A stretch of 64,000 bases of DNA, taken from Hanamia caeni. GTDB taxonomy: Bacteria; Bacteroidota; Bacteroidia; Chitinophagales; Chitinophagaceae. The translations under genes and the position numbers were made by a program. Positions within the stretch are counted from its first letter, which is position 1. Every line of letters begins with the position of its first letter. Location of the stretch: the NCBI RefSeq assembly GCF_003721595.1, contig NZ_RJJR01000006.1, positions 31,723 through 95,722 on the forward strand. The letters are read 5' to 3'. Under the pieces are notes generated by a model, which did no database searches, was not told the DNA's origin, and worked only from the letters and a program-made list of their open reading frames with translations. Positions 1 through 8,577 of the stretch are shown here, one piece after another.

Positions 1-464
1 AGGCAATTGGTATCAGCCTCGATATCGCAAAACATTTTACCACCTACACTATGATTGGAATGCTCGTGGGATACCTGATTGGAATCGTAACAATCCCAAA
101 ATACATTTCCCAAACCACGGCGTTGAAATTTTCCTCTGTTCTCGGAGTTATTTTTGCAATATTGGCCATTTTTACGTCAGGATATACTTCTGTATTATTT
201 ATTGCTTTACTGGGCCTGGCCAACGCTATTATGTGGCCGGCCATCTGGCCGTTAACCATTCACGGTTTAGGCAGATTTACAAAAATGGGTTCAGCCTTGC
301 TGGTAGTCGGTATCGCCGGGGGAGCCATTTTACCAAAATTGTGGGCAAGTATTGGCGAAAGCTATGGCTACCAGGAAGCATTTTGGATTATGGTGCCCTG
401 CTATCTTTATATTCTTTATTTCGCCATTTCCGGCCATAAGGTAGGAGTAAAAAGTAAAAAGTAA
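1..464 (+). CDS. Sugar MFS permease (FucP/GluP type), 3' part only
   Basis: This is the C-terminal half of a major facilitator sugar symporter; the reading frame is open to the left edge, so the true start lies outside the window. It shows four to five hydrophobic membrane segments. The stretch LANAIMWPAIWPL followed by GLGRFTKMGSALLV and GGAILP is characteristic of the FucP/glucose-galactose permease family. Such proteins import fucose, glucose or related sugars with protons across the inner membrane; the substrate cannot be told from this fragment. The last codons and the stop codon lie inside a 7-bp tandem repeat, so the lysine-rich tail may vary between strains. Confidence 0.85.
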   Translation, partial: AIGISLDIAKHFTTYTMIGMLVGYLIGIVTIPKYISQTTALKFSSVLGVIFAILAIFTSGYTSVLFIALLGLANAIMWPAIWPLTIHGLGRFTKMGSALLVVGIAGGAILPKLWASIGESYGYQEAFWIMVPCYLYILYFAISGHKVGVKSKK

Positions 465-502
465 AAAGTAAAAAGTAAAAAGTGGAAAGTGGAAAGTGAA
501 AG
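447..502. repeat. Tandem 7-bp repeat overlapping the permease stop
   Basis: Five units of GTAAAAA (447-481) are followed by two GTGGAAA units and one GTGAAAG, eight units in all. The repeat contains the stop codon of the upstream permease gene. Seven is not a multiple of three, so unit gain or loss would change the C-terminal reading frame only upstream of the stop; because every frame soon meets TAA, the effect would be limited to the tail. Confidence 0.9.
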
Positions 503-577
503 AAACAGTATCCACAACAGCCTGACAAATGTGATTGGATTGAATGTTAATTCTCTTAACTTCTTTGCTCAAAATCT

Positions 578-585
578 TAAATTTG
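578..585 (+). promoter_or_regulatory. Bacteroidota -7 element (TAAATTTG)
   Basis: An exact match to the TAnnTTTG consensus lies 22 bp before the ATG at 607. It supports that ATG rather than the longer open frame from 544. No convincing -33 TTTG with the usual spacing is seen. Confidence 0.5.
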
Positions 586-606
586 CATTTGGAAATACCA
601 ATCGAA

Positions 607-1062
607 ATGAGTAAACATCGCGACGCAGAAAGGCCTGGAATTTTAAATCTATTGCAGAGCAAATGCCCGCGTTGCCGGATTGGTGATATGTTTGAGAAAA
701 AAAATCCCTATTCCAGGGGGTTTATGAAAATGCACGACCGGTGCCAAGTTTGTGGGCAATATTTTGATTTGGAAGTTGGATTTTATTACGGCAGCGGCTA
801 TGTTAGTTATGGGGTTGGCGTGGCTATCAGCGTTGCTACTTTTATAGCCTGGTGGGTAATCATAGGGATTTCATATGATGACAACCGAATTCTCTATTGG
901 CTTATTTTTAATTCAATATTAATTATCGCATTGCAACCCTGGCTGATGCGATTATCCCGAACGATATGGCTCGCCCTGTTTGTAAAATATGATCGCGAAT
1001 GGGGAAATCATCCTGCAAAGGCGCCTGAACGAATCAACAATGAGCAAAAAAACAATTGGTAG
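607..1062 (+). CDS. DUF983 family membrane protein
   Basis: A 151-residue protein with two CxxC pairs near the N-terminus (CPRCRIGDMF and CQVCGQYF), which look like a zinc ribbon, followed by two membrane helices. This layout matches the DUF983 family of small bacterial membrane proteins; the function is unknown. The frame is open from 544, but the ATG at 607 is preferred because a promoter element ends at 585 and the family starts close to the CxxC motif. It stands alone between a plus-strand permease and a convergent minus-strand gene. Confidence 0.85.
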   Translation: MSKHRDAERPGILNLLQSKCPRCRIGDMFEKKNPYSRGFMKMHDRCQVCGQYFDLEVGFYYGSGYVSYGVGVAISVATFIAWWVIIGISYDDNRILYWLIFNSILIIALQPWLMRLSRTIWLALFVKYDREWGNHPAKAPERINNEQKNNW

Positions 1063-1064
1063 CA

Positions 1065-1898
1065 TCATGCTTCTGTTTGCATAATACCTGTTTTGGTAAA
1101 AGTGATAAGGTGTTGTTTATATAGCTTTCCGGTTGTCATCTTAAAAGTTTTCTTACTCATTCCAAAAAAGGAATAAATCTCTTCGGGAGAAGATTTGTCA
1201 TGATAAGGAAGATATCCCTCGTTTTCCTTTAATAACCTGAGAATTTTATCAGCTTCGTCTTCTACCCGTTGATAGCCTGGTTTTCCTGCGGCTACATCTA
1301 TTTTATTTTCAGGCAAAATGTTTTTAATAAATCCCCGGAACTTATCACCAATAGAAATATCTCTGTAAATTTCATTGTTATGCAATACCCCTTTATGCAG
1401 ATTATTAATAATTACTTCGTAGCCGATATCTGTTTTGCGGTAAACAATAAGATCTACAATTTCTTTTTCTTTTACTGTTAACTGTTCATTTGATAAATAG
1501 GGTTCTAATTTTTCAGTGGCGGTAAGCCTTCCTGTCCGTTCGTCCATAATGATTTTTACCAGGTATTCGCCGTTTCTCACCATGAAGTTTTTCATATTAG
1601 ATTTGGGAATAAAAAGATCTTTCATTAATCCCCAGTCTAAAAACGCACCGTGATTCATAACATCCACAACTTTTAGTTTTACAATATCCCCTAAGATTCC
1701 GTAAGGCTTTTGGGTAGTGGCTATTGGCCTGTCTTCACTGTCGTGATATAAAAAAACATTTAACTCATCTCCTGTTTTCGTTCCGGGGGGCACAAAGCGT
1801 TTTGGTAAAAGAATTCCATCATGCCCGTCATCCAAAAAAACACCCGGGGATTTTTCTTTAATCACTTTTAAAACATTGTATTTGCCTATTTCAATCAT
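1065..1898 (-). CDS. S1-domain RNA-binding protein, CvfB/YitL type
   Basis: A 277-residue cytoplasmic protein of the CvfB family. The N-terminal half holds S1-like OB folds; the stretch VKLKVVDVMNHGAFLDWGL is a typical S1 core. The C-terminus, around SSPEEIYSFFGMSKKTFKM, fits the winged-helix segment with which these proteins end. CvfB homologues bind RNA and affect virulence-factor expression in staphylococci; the role in Bacteroidota is not established. Its stop lies 2 bp from the convergent DUF983 stop. A near match to the -7 consensus (TAACTTCG, 1918-1925, minus) lies 20 bp upstream. Confidence 0.88.
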   Translation of the reverse strand: MIEIGKYNVLKVIKEKSPGVFLDDGHDGILLPKRFVPPGTKTGDELNVFLYHDSEDRPIATTQKPYGILGDIVKLKVVDVMNHGAFLDWGLMKDLFIPKSNMKNFMVRNGEYLVKIIMDERTGRLTATEKLEPYLSNEQLTVKEKEIVDLIVYRKTDIGYEVIINNLHKGVLHNNEIYRDISIGDKFRGFIKNILPENKIDVAAGKPGYQRVEDEADKILRLLKENEGYLPYHDKSSPEEIYSFFGMSKKTFKMTTGKLYKQHLITFTKTGIMQTEA

Positions 1899-1999
1899 TA
1901 TCTTATTTTGTTTATCGCGAAGTTAGGCCAAGGTTCTCTCAGGAGGCGACAAATATTATTCCTGGTAATTAGTGGTACTATCATTGTGTCTGATTTAAC

Positions 2000-2296
2000 A
2001 TGGCACATAAAAAAGAAACAAAAGAGAAGTGGTCATCTGAGGTGACCGAACACAGCGATGCGCTGGATTTGGAAGAAGGTGTTTTTACCTGGAACGATCC
2101 CAAAAAAATTGCTGAATCTTTAAAAAATTCTGCAGAAAAAAGTAAGCGCAAAAAGGGAACGCCTTATCAATCAGCAATGTCAATGCTTACGTTTTATATC
2201 AACCGGGATGGTAAAAACCTCAGTAAAAAACAAAAGAATATTCTTGAAGATGCCAAAGAGGAACTTCGCGAATTGTTTGGCAGAGAAAAAGAGTAA
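2000..2296 (+). CDS. DUF3175 domain protein
   Basis: A 98-residue hydrophilic, highly charged protein. The segments WSSEVTEHSDALDLEEGVF, YQSAMSMLTFYINRDGKNL and LEDAKEELRELF match the DUF3175 family of small bacterial proteins with no known function. There is no signal peptide or membrane helix, so it is probably cytoplasmic. It converges with the lipoprotein gene downstream, with 9 bp between the stops. Confidence 0.85.
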   Translation: MAHKKETKEKWSSEVTEHSDALDLEEGVFTWNDPKKIAESLKNSAEKSKRKKGTPYQSAMSMLTFYINRDGKNLSKKQKNILEDAKEELRELFGREKE

Positions 2297-2305
2297 TCAG
2301 CAAAA

Positions 2306-3094
2306 TTATTTATTCGATTTTAAACGCTCATAATATTCAACGGTTTTTGAAGAATCCGGATGAGTGATTGTTTGAACATACTTGTCACTGCCATCAAATT
2401 TTACATCAATCAAAAATGATTCTCCGGCTATTATTGAATAGGAGGAGTTGAGATCTGTTTCTTTCATTTGATTATCGCCTTCCATCGAATAGGTTCCGAA
2501 ACCCACGCCAGTGGTTACTTTGCCTGTGGAATCCTTATCAGTTAATCCAAACATAAAATAGCCATTGTAGAACGCTTTATATTCCGTCCGGTTGTAGGGA
2601 AGAGTGTCATTGCCTCTCAAATCGTATGATTTGGTTTGTTTCCAAACGCCATCAAGTGGTGTGCTTTGTTTTTTACCAACCGTTATGTAGGTTTCTGTCA
2701 GCTTGGATGGTGCATTATTAATAACTATATCGGGAATAATTTGATTATAGCCATCCGCAGTGGGCGTTATGGAAAGTTTGTACGTTCTGAGGCTATCATT
2801 AAAAGTAGTATCTGCAGATGTATAAGAAAGATTTTCTGTAACACCACTTGTGTCCGACGAATAAGTTCCCACTCCAAAGGAGGCAGTTGAGTCAGAAGGA
2901 ATGACTTGCGAAAACATAAAATATTTATCTGTATAAATCTTTAATTGCTTCACCTCGGTAAGTTTTGTTTTAGTAGTTCCATCAAAAATGGTTTGAGATA
3001 CCATTAAATACGCTCCGGGCATGTCAGGAGCTTTTTTGGTAGAAGAATTGCAACTGATTGCAAAGCCTACAAGTAAAAATTTTAGATATTTCAT
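2306..3094 (-). CDS. Lipoprotein with two internal lipocalin-like repeats
   Basis: A 262-residue protein with a short signal peptide ending in a lipobox (AISC, Cys15), so it is likely lipid-anchored. The mature part contains two related halves, about residues 27-125 and 146-245. Each begins with GAYLM or LDGVW, then a KxYTDKYFMF or KAFYNGYFMF stretch, then GVGTYS or GFGTYS. The pattern resembles lipocalin-like domains found in many Bacteroidota lipoproteins. No function can be assigned. Confidence 0.75.
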   Translation of the reverse strand: MKYLKFLLVGFAISCNSSTKKAPDMPGAYLMVSQTIFDGTTKTKLTEVKQLKIYTDKYFMFSQVIPSDSTASFGVGTYSSDTSGVTENLSYTSADTTFNDSLRTYKLSITPTADGYNQIIPDIVINNAPSKLTETYITVGKKQSTPLDGVWKQTKSYDLRGNDTLPYNRTEYKAFYNGYFMFGLTDKDSTGKVTTGVGFGTYSMEGDNQMKETDLNSSYSIIAGESFLIDVKFDGSDKYVQTITHPDSSKTVEYYERLKSNK

Positions 3095-3194
3095 GACATA
3101 GGAGTTTATTTTAACATAAATTTAATGTTTATTTTTTATACTGCGAAATCGCTTCTGGGTTGGCAGTAAAAGAACAAATAGTATATTTTTTATT

Positions 3195-3228
3195 TAAAAA
3201 AAATATCCTTCCGGGGCCGAAAGGATAT
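3195..3228 (-). terminator. Rho-independent terminator of the DJ-1/PfpI gene
   Basis: On the minus strand an ATATCCTT stem closes over a GC-rich loop and is followed by a run of eight T. It lies 30 bp past the stop of the gene ending at 3258. Confidence 0.8.
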
Positions 3229-3257
3229 CTGAAGTTTAAAAATGTTAGATGTAAGAA

Positions 3258-3812
3258 TTAAGCTTCCTGGTGCATTCCTTCTTTCACTTCCTCAATTAAT
3301 TTCTTATTAAAAGCTTCCAAATCTTTTGGGCTGCGGCTTGTTACCAGGCCATTATCTACCACAACTTCTTTATCTACCCAAATTGCGCCGGCATTTTTAA
3401 TATCGGTGCTTATGGATGGATAAGAAGTCATCTTTCTATCCCGCAGAAGCCCGGTTTCTATCAGCAATTGCGGGCCGTGGCAAATAGCGGCCACTGGCTT
3501 TCCGGCTTCCATGAAACTTTTTGCAAAATTCACATATTCATCCTGCGCACGCATCTTATCAGGATTAAGAACGCCTCCCGGAATCATCAAGGCATCGTAA
3601 TCATCAGGGTTTGCATCTGATAGGTTTACGTCCACCGGCAAAGTGATGGACCAATGGTCGTGGTCCCACGCCTTTACATGGCCCGTTTCAGATGATACGA
3701 TATCTACTTTAAATCCCGCATTTTCCATTGCTTTTTTGGGGCTCGTCAACTCCACTTCTTCGAAACCATCTTCGGTAAGAATAGCTACTCTTTTACTATT
3801 GTTGTCTTTCAT
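3258..3812 (-). CDS. DJ-1/PfpI family glutamine amidotransferase-like protein
   Basis: A 184-residue protein of the PfpI/DJ-1 superfamily. It has the nucleophile elbow AAICHGPQLL, with the reactive cysteine followed by histidine, and an early glutamate in TEDGFEEVEL that typically supports the cysteine. Family members act as glyoxalases or deglycases, peptidases or stress proteins; which applies here is unknown. The open frame extends to 3887, but the ATG at 3812 starts the conserved domain directly (MKDNNSKRVAILTEDG). A clear terminator follows. Confidence 0.9.
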   Translation of the reverse strand: MKDNNSKRVAILTEDGFEEVELTSPKKAMENAGFKVDIVSSETGHVKAWDHDHWSITLPVDVNLSDANPDDYDALMIPGGVLNPDKMRAQDEYVNFAKSFMEAGKPVAAICHGPQLLIETGLLRDRKMTSYPSISTDIKNAGAIWVDKEVVVDNGLVTSRSPKDLEAFNKKLIEEVKEGMHQEA

Positions 3813-4011
3813 AATGTATTTTTTTAAGATTAAATAATCAGGAAAGTAATCGCAACAAACATGCCCGATAGATTCTCGGAATGCCATTAAATACTTATAG
3901 ATTCAAAATATAACAGGGATAGGAATCCCCCGGAAAAATTTGGTGAAAAATTTCCATAAAATATCCAGCGGGAGTAATCACTTCGATGGGAGATTTAAGA
4001 AAAACTGCCCA

Positions 4012-4782
4012 TCACTTCAGCTCAATCCAAACCGGGGCGTGATCGCTGCTTTTTTCCCAGCCACGGACATCGCGATCAACGCCTGCGGCCACGAGGCGAT
4101 CTTTTAGCTGCGGACTCAACAGAAAATGATCAATTCTCATTCCCGCGTTTCTGTCATAAGCATTTCTGAAATAGTCCCAGAAAGTATAAATATTTTCTGT
4201 AGGATATAATTCCCTGATGGCATCAGTCCATCCTTGTGACACAAGATTTTTAAAAGCGCTTCTTGTTTCGGGAAAAAATAAAGCATCTTTTTTCACCCGC
4301 TCCGGTTTGTACACGTCTGCCTCTGTAGGAATCGCATTATAATCACCGGTTAAAACCACCAGCTTACCGGATGAAAGCAGTTGTTCTGCATGTTTGGTAA
4401 GTCTTTCAAACCATTTTAATTTATAATCAAATTTAGGCCCTGGTGCAGGGTTACCGTTGGGAAGATAAAGGCAGCCAATAATAATTCCATCCACCGTCGC
4501 TTCAATGTACCTGCTATGCAAATCTTCTTCGTCGCCCGGAAGTGCGCGTCGAATTTCTTCGGGTTGGGAGTGGCGCGCCAGAATGGCTACTCCATTCCAG
4601 CTTTTCTGGCCATGCCAAATAGCATGGTAGCCTGCATCTTTAATAGCCTGTTCCGGAATTTTTTCCCCGGGAGCCTTCAATTCCTGGAGGCAAACCACAT
4701 CGGGCTGTTTTTCATCTAACCAACGCAGCAAAACCGGCAACCGGCCATTTATGCCATTTACATTGTAAGTCGCTATTTTCAT
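4012..4782 (-). CDS. xth: Exodeoxyribonuclease III
   Basis: A 256-residue AP endonuclease/3'-5' exonuclease of the ExoIII family, used in base excision repair. Diagnostic motifs are present: MKIATYNVNGI at the start, CLQELK with the metal-binding glutamate, TGDYNAIP with the catalytic Asp-Asn pair, and SSDHAPVW at the end with the Asp-His pair. The open frame reaches 4830, but the ATG at 4782 matches the family N-terminus. The gene is divergent from the small membrane protein at 4846. Confidence 0.95.
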   Translation of the reverse strand: MKIATYNVNGINGRLPVLLRWLDEKQPDVVCLQELKAPGEKIPEQAIKDAGYHAIWHGQKSWNGVAILARHSQPEEIRRALPGDEEDLHSRYIEATVDGIIIGCLYLPNGNPAPGPKFDYKLKWFERLTKHAEQLLSSGKLVVLTGDYNAIPTEADVYKPERVKKDALFFPETRSAFKNLVSQGWTDAIRELYPTENIYTFWDYFRNAYDRNAGMRIDHFLLSPQLKDRLVAAGVDRDVRGWEKSSDHAPVWIELK

Positions 4783-4845
4783 CGTAAATATTTTTAGTGT
4801 TTCTAATCTGCAATTTATGATCTTTAGCATACAGATATTAATTCG

Positions 4846-5127
4846 ATGATAAAGTTAGAGCCGGATAAGAAAAAACATTTTTGGGTAGGGATGCTGATGG
4901 GCGCAATCTTTCACATTCTTGTCATTTTTTTTATTCCGCAAAATTTCTGGCTAGGTATATTAATCACATTTATTTTGATTGTCGCTTTGTGTTACGGCTT
5001 TGAGCTTTTTTCGCTCATCACTAAATTAGGCCATTATGAAGTGATGGATGCGGTAGTCGGAATCATCGGGGGAACCATTGGAATGGGCGTTATTGTATTG
5101 ATACAATACGTTCGTATTACGGCTTAA
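4846..5127 (+). CDS. Small three-helix membrane protein, possibly VanZ/YfiM-like
   Basis: A 93-residue protein with three predicted membrane helices (about residues 12-30, 34-55 and 66-87). The DKKKHFWVGM start and the conserved acidic residues in FELFSL and EVMDAVVG resemble VanZ-like and YfiM/DUF2279 proteins, but the similarity is only by eye. No function is assigned. It stands alone between xth and panD. Confidence 0.65.
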   Translation: MIKLEPDKKKHFWVGMLMGAIFHILVIFFIPQNFWLGILITFILIVALCYGFELFSLITKLGHYEVMDAVVGIIGGTIGMGVIVLIQYVRITA

Positions 5128-5216
5128 AGCAAAGGCTTTGAGCCTCGACTTCTTTGGCAGTAAAGCAATATATAATGATGATTTTTATTCTGCTGATTGC
5201 AGATAGAAGTAATAAA

Positions 5217-5561
5217 CTACAATTTATTTCCTTCTTTAGGAAACACCACTGAAGGTTGAAATTTTTTGGCTTCTTCAAAATCCATTTGGGCATAAGAAAT
5301 GATAATAACTACGTCGCCTTCACTTCCTTTCCTGGCGGCAGGCCCATTCAGGCAAACCACGCCACTGCCTCTTTTTCCTTTAATAAGGTAGGTTTCGAGC
5401 CGCTCGCCGTTGTTGGCATTCACAACAGTTATCTTTTCGTTTTCAATCATATTGGCCGCATCCATCAGGTCTTCGTCAAGGGTTAAGCTGCCTATATAAT
5501 TCAAATTTGCTTCGGTAATAACTGCCCTGTGAACTTTTGATTTGAGAATCTCTATTTGCAT
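5217..5561 (-). CDS. panD: Aspartate 1-decarboxylase proenzyme
   Basis: A 114-residue pyruvoyl-dependent enzyme that makes beta-alanine from aspartate for pantothenate and coenzyme A synthesis. The self-cleavage site is visible as YIGSLT, where the Gly-Ser bond is cut to form the pyruvoyl group. KVHRAVIT at the start and [19 protein letters not shown] in the core match the family, and the length is normal. An exact TAATTTTG promoter element ends 4 bp before the ATG, suggesting a leaderless or nearly leaderless transcript. Confidence 0.97.
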   Translation of the reverse strand: MQIEILKSKVHRAVITEANLNYIGSLTLDEDLMDAANMIENEKITVVNANNGERLETYLIKGKRGSGVVCLNGPAARKGSEGDVVIIISYAQMDFEEAKKFQPSVVFPKEGNKL

Positions 5562-5565
5562 CCTG

Positions 5566-5573
5566 CAAAATTA
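5566..5573 (-). promoter_or_regulatory. -7 element (TAATTTTG) immediately before panD
   Basis: An exact TAnnTTTG match on the minus strand ends 4 bp before the panD ATG. If used, transcription would begin at or next to the start codon. Confidence 0.5.
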
Positions 5574-5626
5574 GGAAATAAGGCTAAAAATGCTTTTCAT
5601 TGATGATTTTCTTAACAAAATGCATC

Positions 5627-8341
5627 TTATTTTTTGTCAATCTGAATCAGCCGTGCGCAATCCAGCATTGCCTGGTTTACTTCACCATTCATATTTTCAT
5701 TCCATGATTCTAAAAGAATGGAAAATTGATGCACACCTTTGGAAAGATGGATTTTTAATGAATTGCTCCAGCCCCAGTTGCTCCATTCGTCTTTGCCTCG
5801 TTGGGGAAAAACAAGCGTGCCCGCCTTTTTGGAATCAATAGCAATTGACCGGAAGGCACATTTATTTTCGGTATTTACCGGTCCGTTTCCGTTTGCATAT
5901 TTTACATCAAAAATATAATCGCCGTCTTCATTAATGTTGATGGAAAAATTAAGCTGTTGATTTACCGACTTGCTGATTTCAACAAAACCATCTCCTGAAA
6001 AACCTTTATACCGGTTATTTGATTTGGAAGCAAATTTTTCTAACTGGATAATTTGTTCTTTTTGTGGTGGATAAATCTGCAAAGGTTCAGAGGCAAATGA
6101 CTCAAATTTATTTTTGTCCACGGCAATGATTTGATAATCTCCATACGACCCTGAATCTATAGCCAGGGCGCTGTCTGCCTCATTTTTCAATAATTCTCCG
6201 TTTTTTAAAATTTTGATTGAAGCAATGTTTTTTGAAGTATCTGCCCATGAAATCCGGCCGTTTTGCCAGGTGACAGCAGGCATTTGGGGACTGAAAAGAT
6301 TTTCAACACTATTGATTTCTCCAATGGGCAAAATGGTATTGGCTAATTTAATGGTAACGTGGTGAGGGCCTACCAGATTTGCCGGAACTGCATAATCAGA
6401 CGATTCTTTGCCATCAATCATAAATGAAGCAATCCTGTTTCCATGCCCTGTCATTTCAATATTCAGAATCGCCTTTCTGTATTTGAAATTTGTAAGGGTT
6501 CTTTTTCCCTCAAAAGCTTTAGGGACAAATGGAGAAAATGAAAGTTTATTCGCGTTAAACCGCATACCAAATAAAAGCCTGTAAACAAGGCTGATATTTC
6601 CCGACAGGCTCCAAAGCATATTGCTCGAGTTAATTTGGGTGCCGGCATAATCGCCATCAGACGCTAAAAAATTTTCTTTGTTGGTAAGAAATAAAGCTGC
6701 CGGACGATATACCGCACACATCGCCCGCACCACCGATTGTTCATTTCCTGCTTTTGCTGAAGCGAGTGCCCAGTAAGACTCTACAAATGGCCATACCGCA
6801 TCATTGTGGTAAGGAGGAATGCCGGGAATTTGAGGATAGATGCAGGTAATTCCAAAAGGCGTTACAGGCGTGTTTGAAATAATACTTTTTTGTTTCCCTT
6901 CATCTGCCAAATCAAAATAAACAGATAAAGCTTCGCCCAGCGCTTCTGATTTTGGCGAAAGAATCTTAAAGTTTCTTCCGTACAAATACTGGCCAAAATA
7001 TCCTTTGTCTTTTTGCCACAAATATTGATTCACTCCTTTTTTGATTTTGTCAGCTACGTCACGGTATTTTTTTTCATCTTCCGTATTCCCGAGTAACGCA
7101 GCCATTTCGGACAACACTATGTTGGCTTTAAAATGAACTGCATTTGTTCCGAGGCATTCTGATTCATAAATATCTGCAGGCTGCATCCAGGCGGGGTAAG
7201 TTTGCTCGCGCCAATCAAGAAAGGAAGATTCACCTTTTGCCATCCCTGTGATGGGGTCATAAATATTTTGCAAATCGTCATTGATAGAATTTTTGATTAC
7301 CTGGTAGGCATAGCTGAGCCATTCATTGTCGCCCGTAACTTTATAAACTTCCCACGCCGCCACTGCCCAGATTTCCCTGTCGGTAGAAATGGGATAAGCG
7401 CCGCCGGTTCCCGTGTCCTGGATAATTTTGCCATTTTTTACTTTCTTCTTGAGGCTAATCATGGCCACGTCGGGCTGCAAAATCGCCATCGATAAAATAA
7501 TGCTGTAGCTGATGTCGCGTGTCCAAACGCCCGCCCATTCCTTGCCCGTGCGAAAAGTACTGTCAGGCTCAATGGCATTTAGCATTTCTTCCAATGAAAG
7601 ATTGTATATCGCGTCAGGCAATACGTCCGGAGACTCATATTGGGGAAAAGACCTGATGTCCCGTGATAATCTCCACGTTCCTGCAGTTTTGTTTTCATCG
7701 GGATGTTGGTTTAAGGTGAGGCGAATCTCATAAATCCCATCGTGATTGCTGTCAGACATTTGCAGCTCTTTGTGGGAATACAAATTGTTCCAGTCCCATG
7801 TAAGAGGCGAAACATTTCCGGCAACAAAAACGCCCCGGAAATCATTTTTAAAAATTTTCGTGCCGTCAAACGTTTGATAGTAGCCTTTGGTTTTGAAAGA
7901 TTTCCGCACATCGGTCATGTCTACACGTAAAATGAGTTGTACGCCTTTCTTCAATTCAGCGTTGCCTGCCTGTTTTGTGGTATCGATGTACTGGCTGCCA
8001 AATTTGATGACTGGTGATTCGTAAACTTCTTTATCGCCGGCGCAGAGAATGCTATTGTCTTTGCCAGCCGGTGCAGAGTTGTCGCCGCCATTGATGCTGA
8101 ATTTAAATTTGACAACAGGGCTTATTTTATCAGCCGGGCTTGCATAGTTAGAAATAATATGATGCCTTGAAAGAGCTTTGGCTACAAAAGCGCCCTGCAC
8201 CACGCTATCGTTATAGACAGTGAATTCCCGCGACTGGTAAAGAATTTTTGTATTAACTACATCGTCTATCTCTTTGTTCATCTGATGACAACTGCTAAGA
8301 ATAATTCCTGAAAACAATAAATAGTAAATGTGTTTCTTCAT
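5627..8341 (-). CDS. Secreted six-hairpin glycoside hydrolase lipoprotein
   Basis: A 904-residue lipoprotein (lipobox ILSSC, Cys18). After an N-terminal beta-rich region (about 30-230) comes an (alpha/alpha)6-barrel catalytic domain (about 245-620), with landmarks EWAGVWTRDISYS, TDREIWAVAAWEVYK, SSFLDWREQTYPAWMQ and YHNDAVWPFVESYW. These resemble GH63/GDE/MGH1-type glycosidases; the exact GH family and substrate are unresolved. The C-terminal 130 residues look like a carbohydrate-binding beta-sandwich (WGWSNSLKIHLSKGVHQFSI). It probably trims alpha-linked oligosaccharides at the cell surface or in the periplasm. No SusC/SusD pair is nearby. Confidence 0.8.
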   Translation of the reverse strand: MKKHIYYLLFSGIILSSCHQMNKEIDDVVNTKILYQSREFTVYNDSVVQGAFVAKALSRHHIISNYASPADKISPVVKFKFSINGGDNSAPAGKDNSILCAGDKEVYESPVIKFGSQYIDTTKQAGNAELKKGVQLILRVDMTDVRKSFKTKGYYQTFDGTKIFKNDFRGVFVAGNVSPLTWDWNNLYSHKELQMSDSNHDGIYEIRLTLNQHPDENKTAGTWRLSRDIRSFPQYESPDVLPDAIYNLSLEEMLNAIEPDSTFRTGKEWAGVWTRDISYSIILSMAILQPDVAMISLKKKVKNGKIIQDTGTGGAYPISTDREIWAVAAWEVYKVTGDNEWLSYAYQVIKNSINDDLQNIYDPITGMAKGESSFLDWREQTYPAWMQPADIYESECLGTNAVHFKANIVLSEMAALLGNTEDEKKYRDVADKIKKGVNQYLWQKDKGYFGQYLYGRNFKILSPKSEALGEALSVYFDLADEGKQKSIISNTPVTPFGITCIYPQIPGIPPYHNDAVWPFVESYWALASAKAGNEQSVVRAMCAVYRPAALFLTNKENFLASDGDYAGTQINSSNMLWSLSGNISLVYRLLFGMRFNANKLSFSPFVPKAFEGKRTLTNFKYRKAILNIEMTGHGNRIASFMIDGKESSDYAVPANLVGPHHVTIKLANTILPIGEINSVENLFSPQMPAVTWQNGRISWADTSKNIASIKILKNGELLKNEADSALAIDSGSYGDYQIIAVDKNKFESFASEPLQIYPPQKEQIIQLEKFASKSNNRYKGFSGDGFVEISKSVNQQLNFSININEDGDYIFDVKYANGNGPVNTENKCAFRSIAIDSKKAGTLVFPQRGKDEWSNWGWSNSLKIHLSKGVHQFSILLESWNENMNGEVNQAMLDCARLIQIDKK

Positions 8342-8541
8342 TCATAAAGATTATAAGTTATTTTTCTCAAATTATGGAAGTTTGGTAAGAATGGAAAATT
8401 AAAAATCGGTTTATTTGTTGATTTACTACCTATAATAGTTTCAATTCCATGATTTTTTTAAGATATCACATTTTTCCTGCCGGAAAATTTTTTTAGTCCG
8501 ATTTTCAGTAATTCCTTTTCTTCAATTAAGGTTTCAGGTGT

Positions 8542-8549
8542 TATTTTTG
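8542..8549 (+). promoter_or_regulatory. -7 element (TATTTTTG) before the deoxynucleoside kinase
   Basis: An exact TAnnTTTG match ends 28 bp before the ATG at 8578. A TTTTC sequence about 21 bp further upstream could be a weak -33 element. Confidence 0.5.
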
Positions 8550-8577
8550 AAAAATGTTCTGCATTTTAATTTAAAGA

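Noticed and set aside
5590..5841. Plus-strand open frame over the end of the glycosidase gene
   Set aside because: It is antisense to the conserved C-terminal binding domain and has no independent support.
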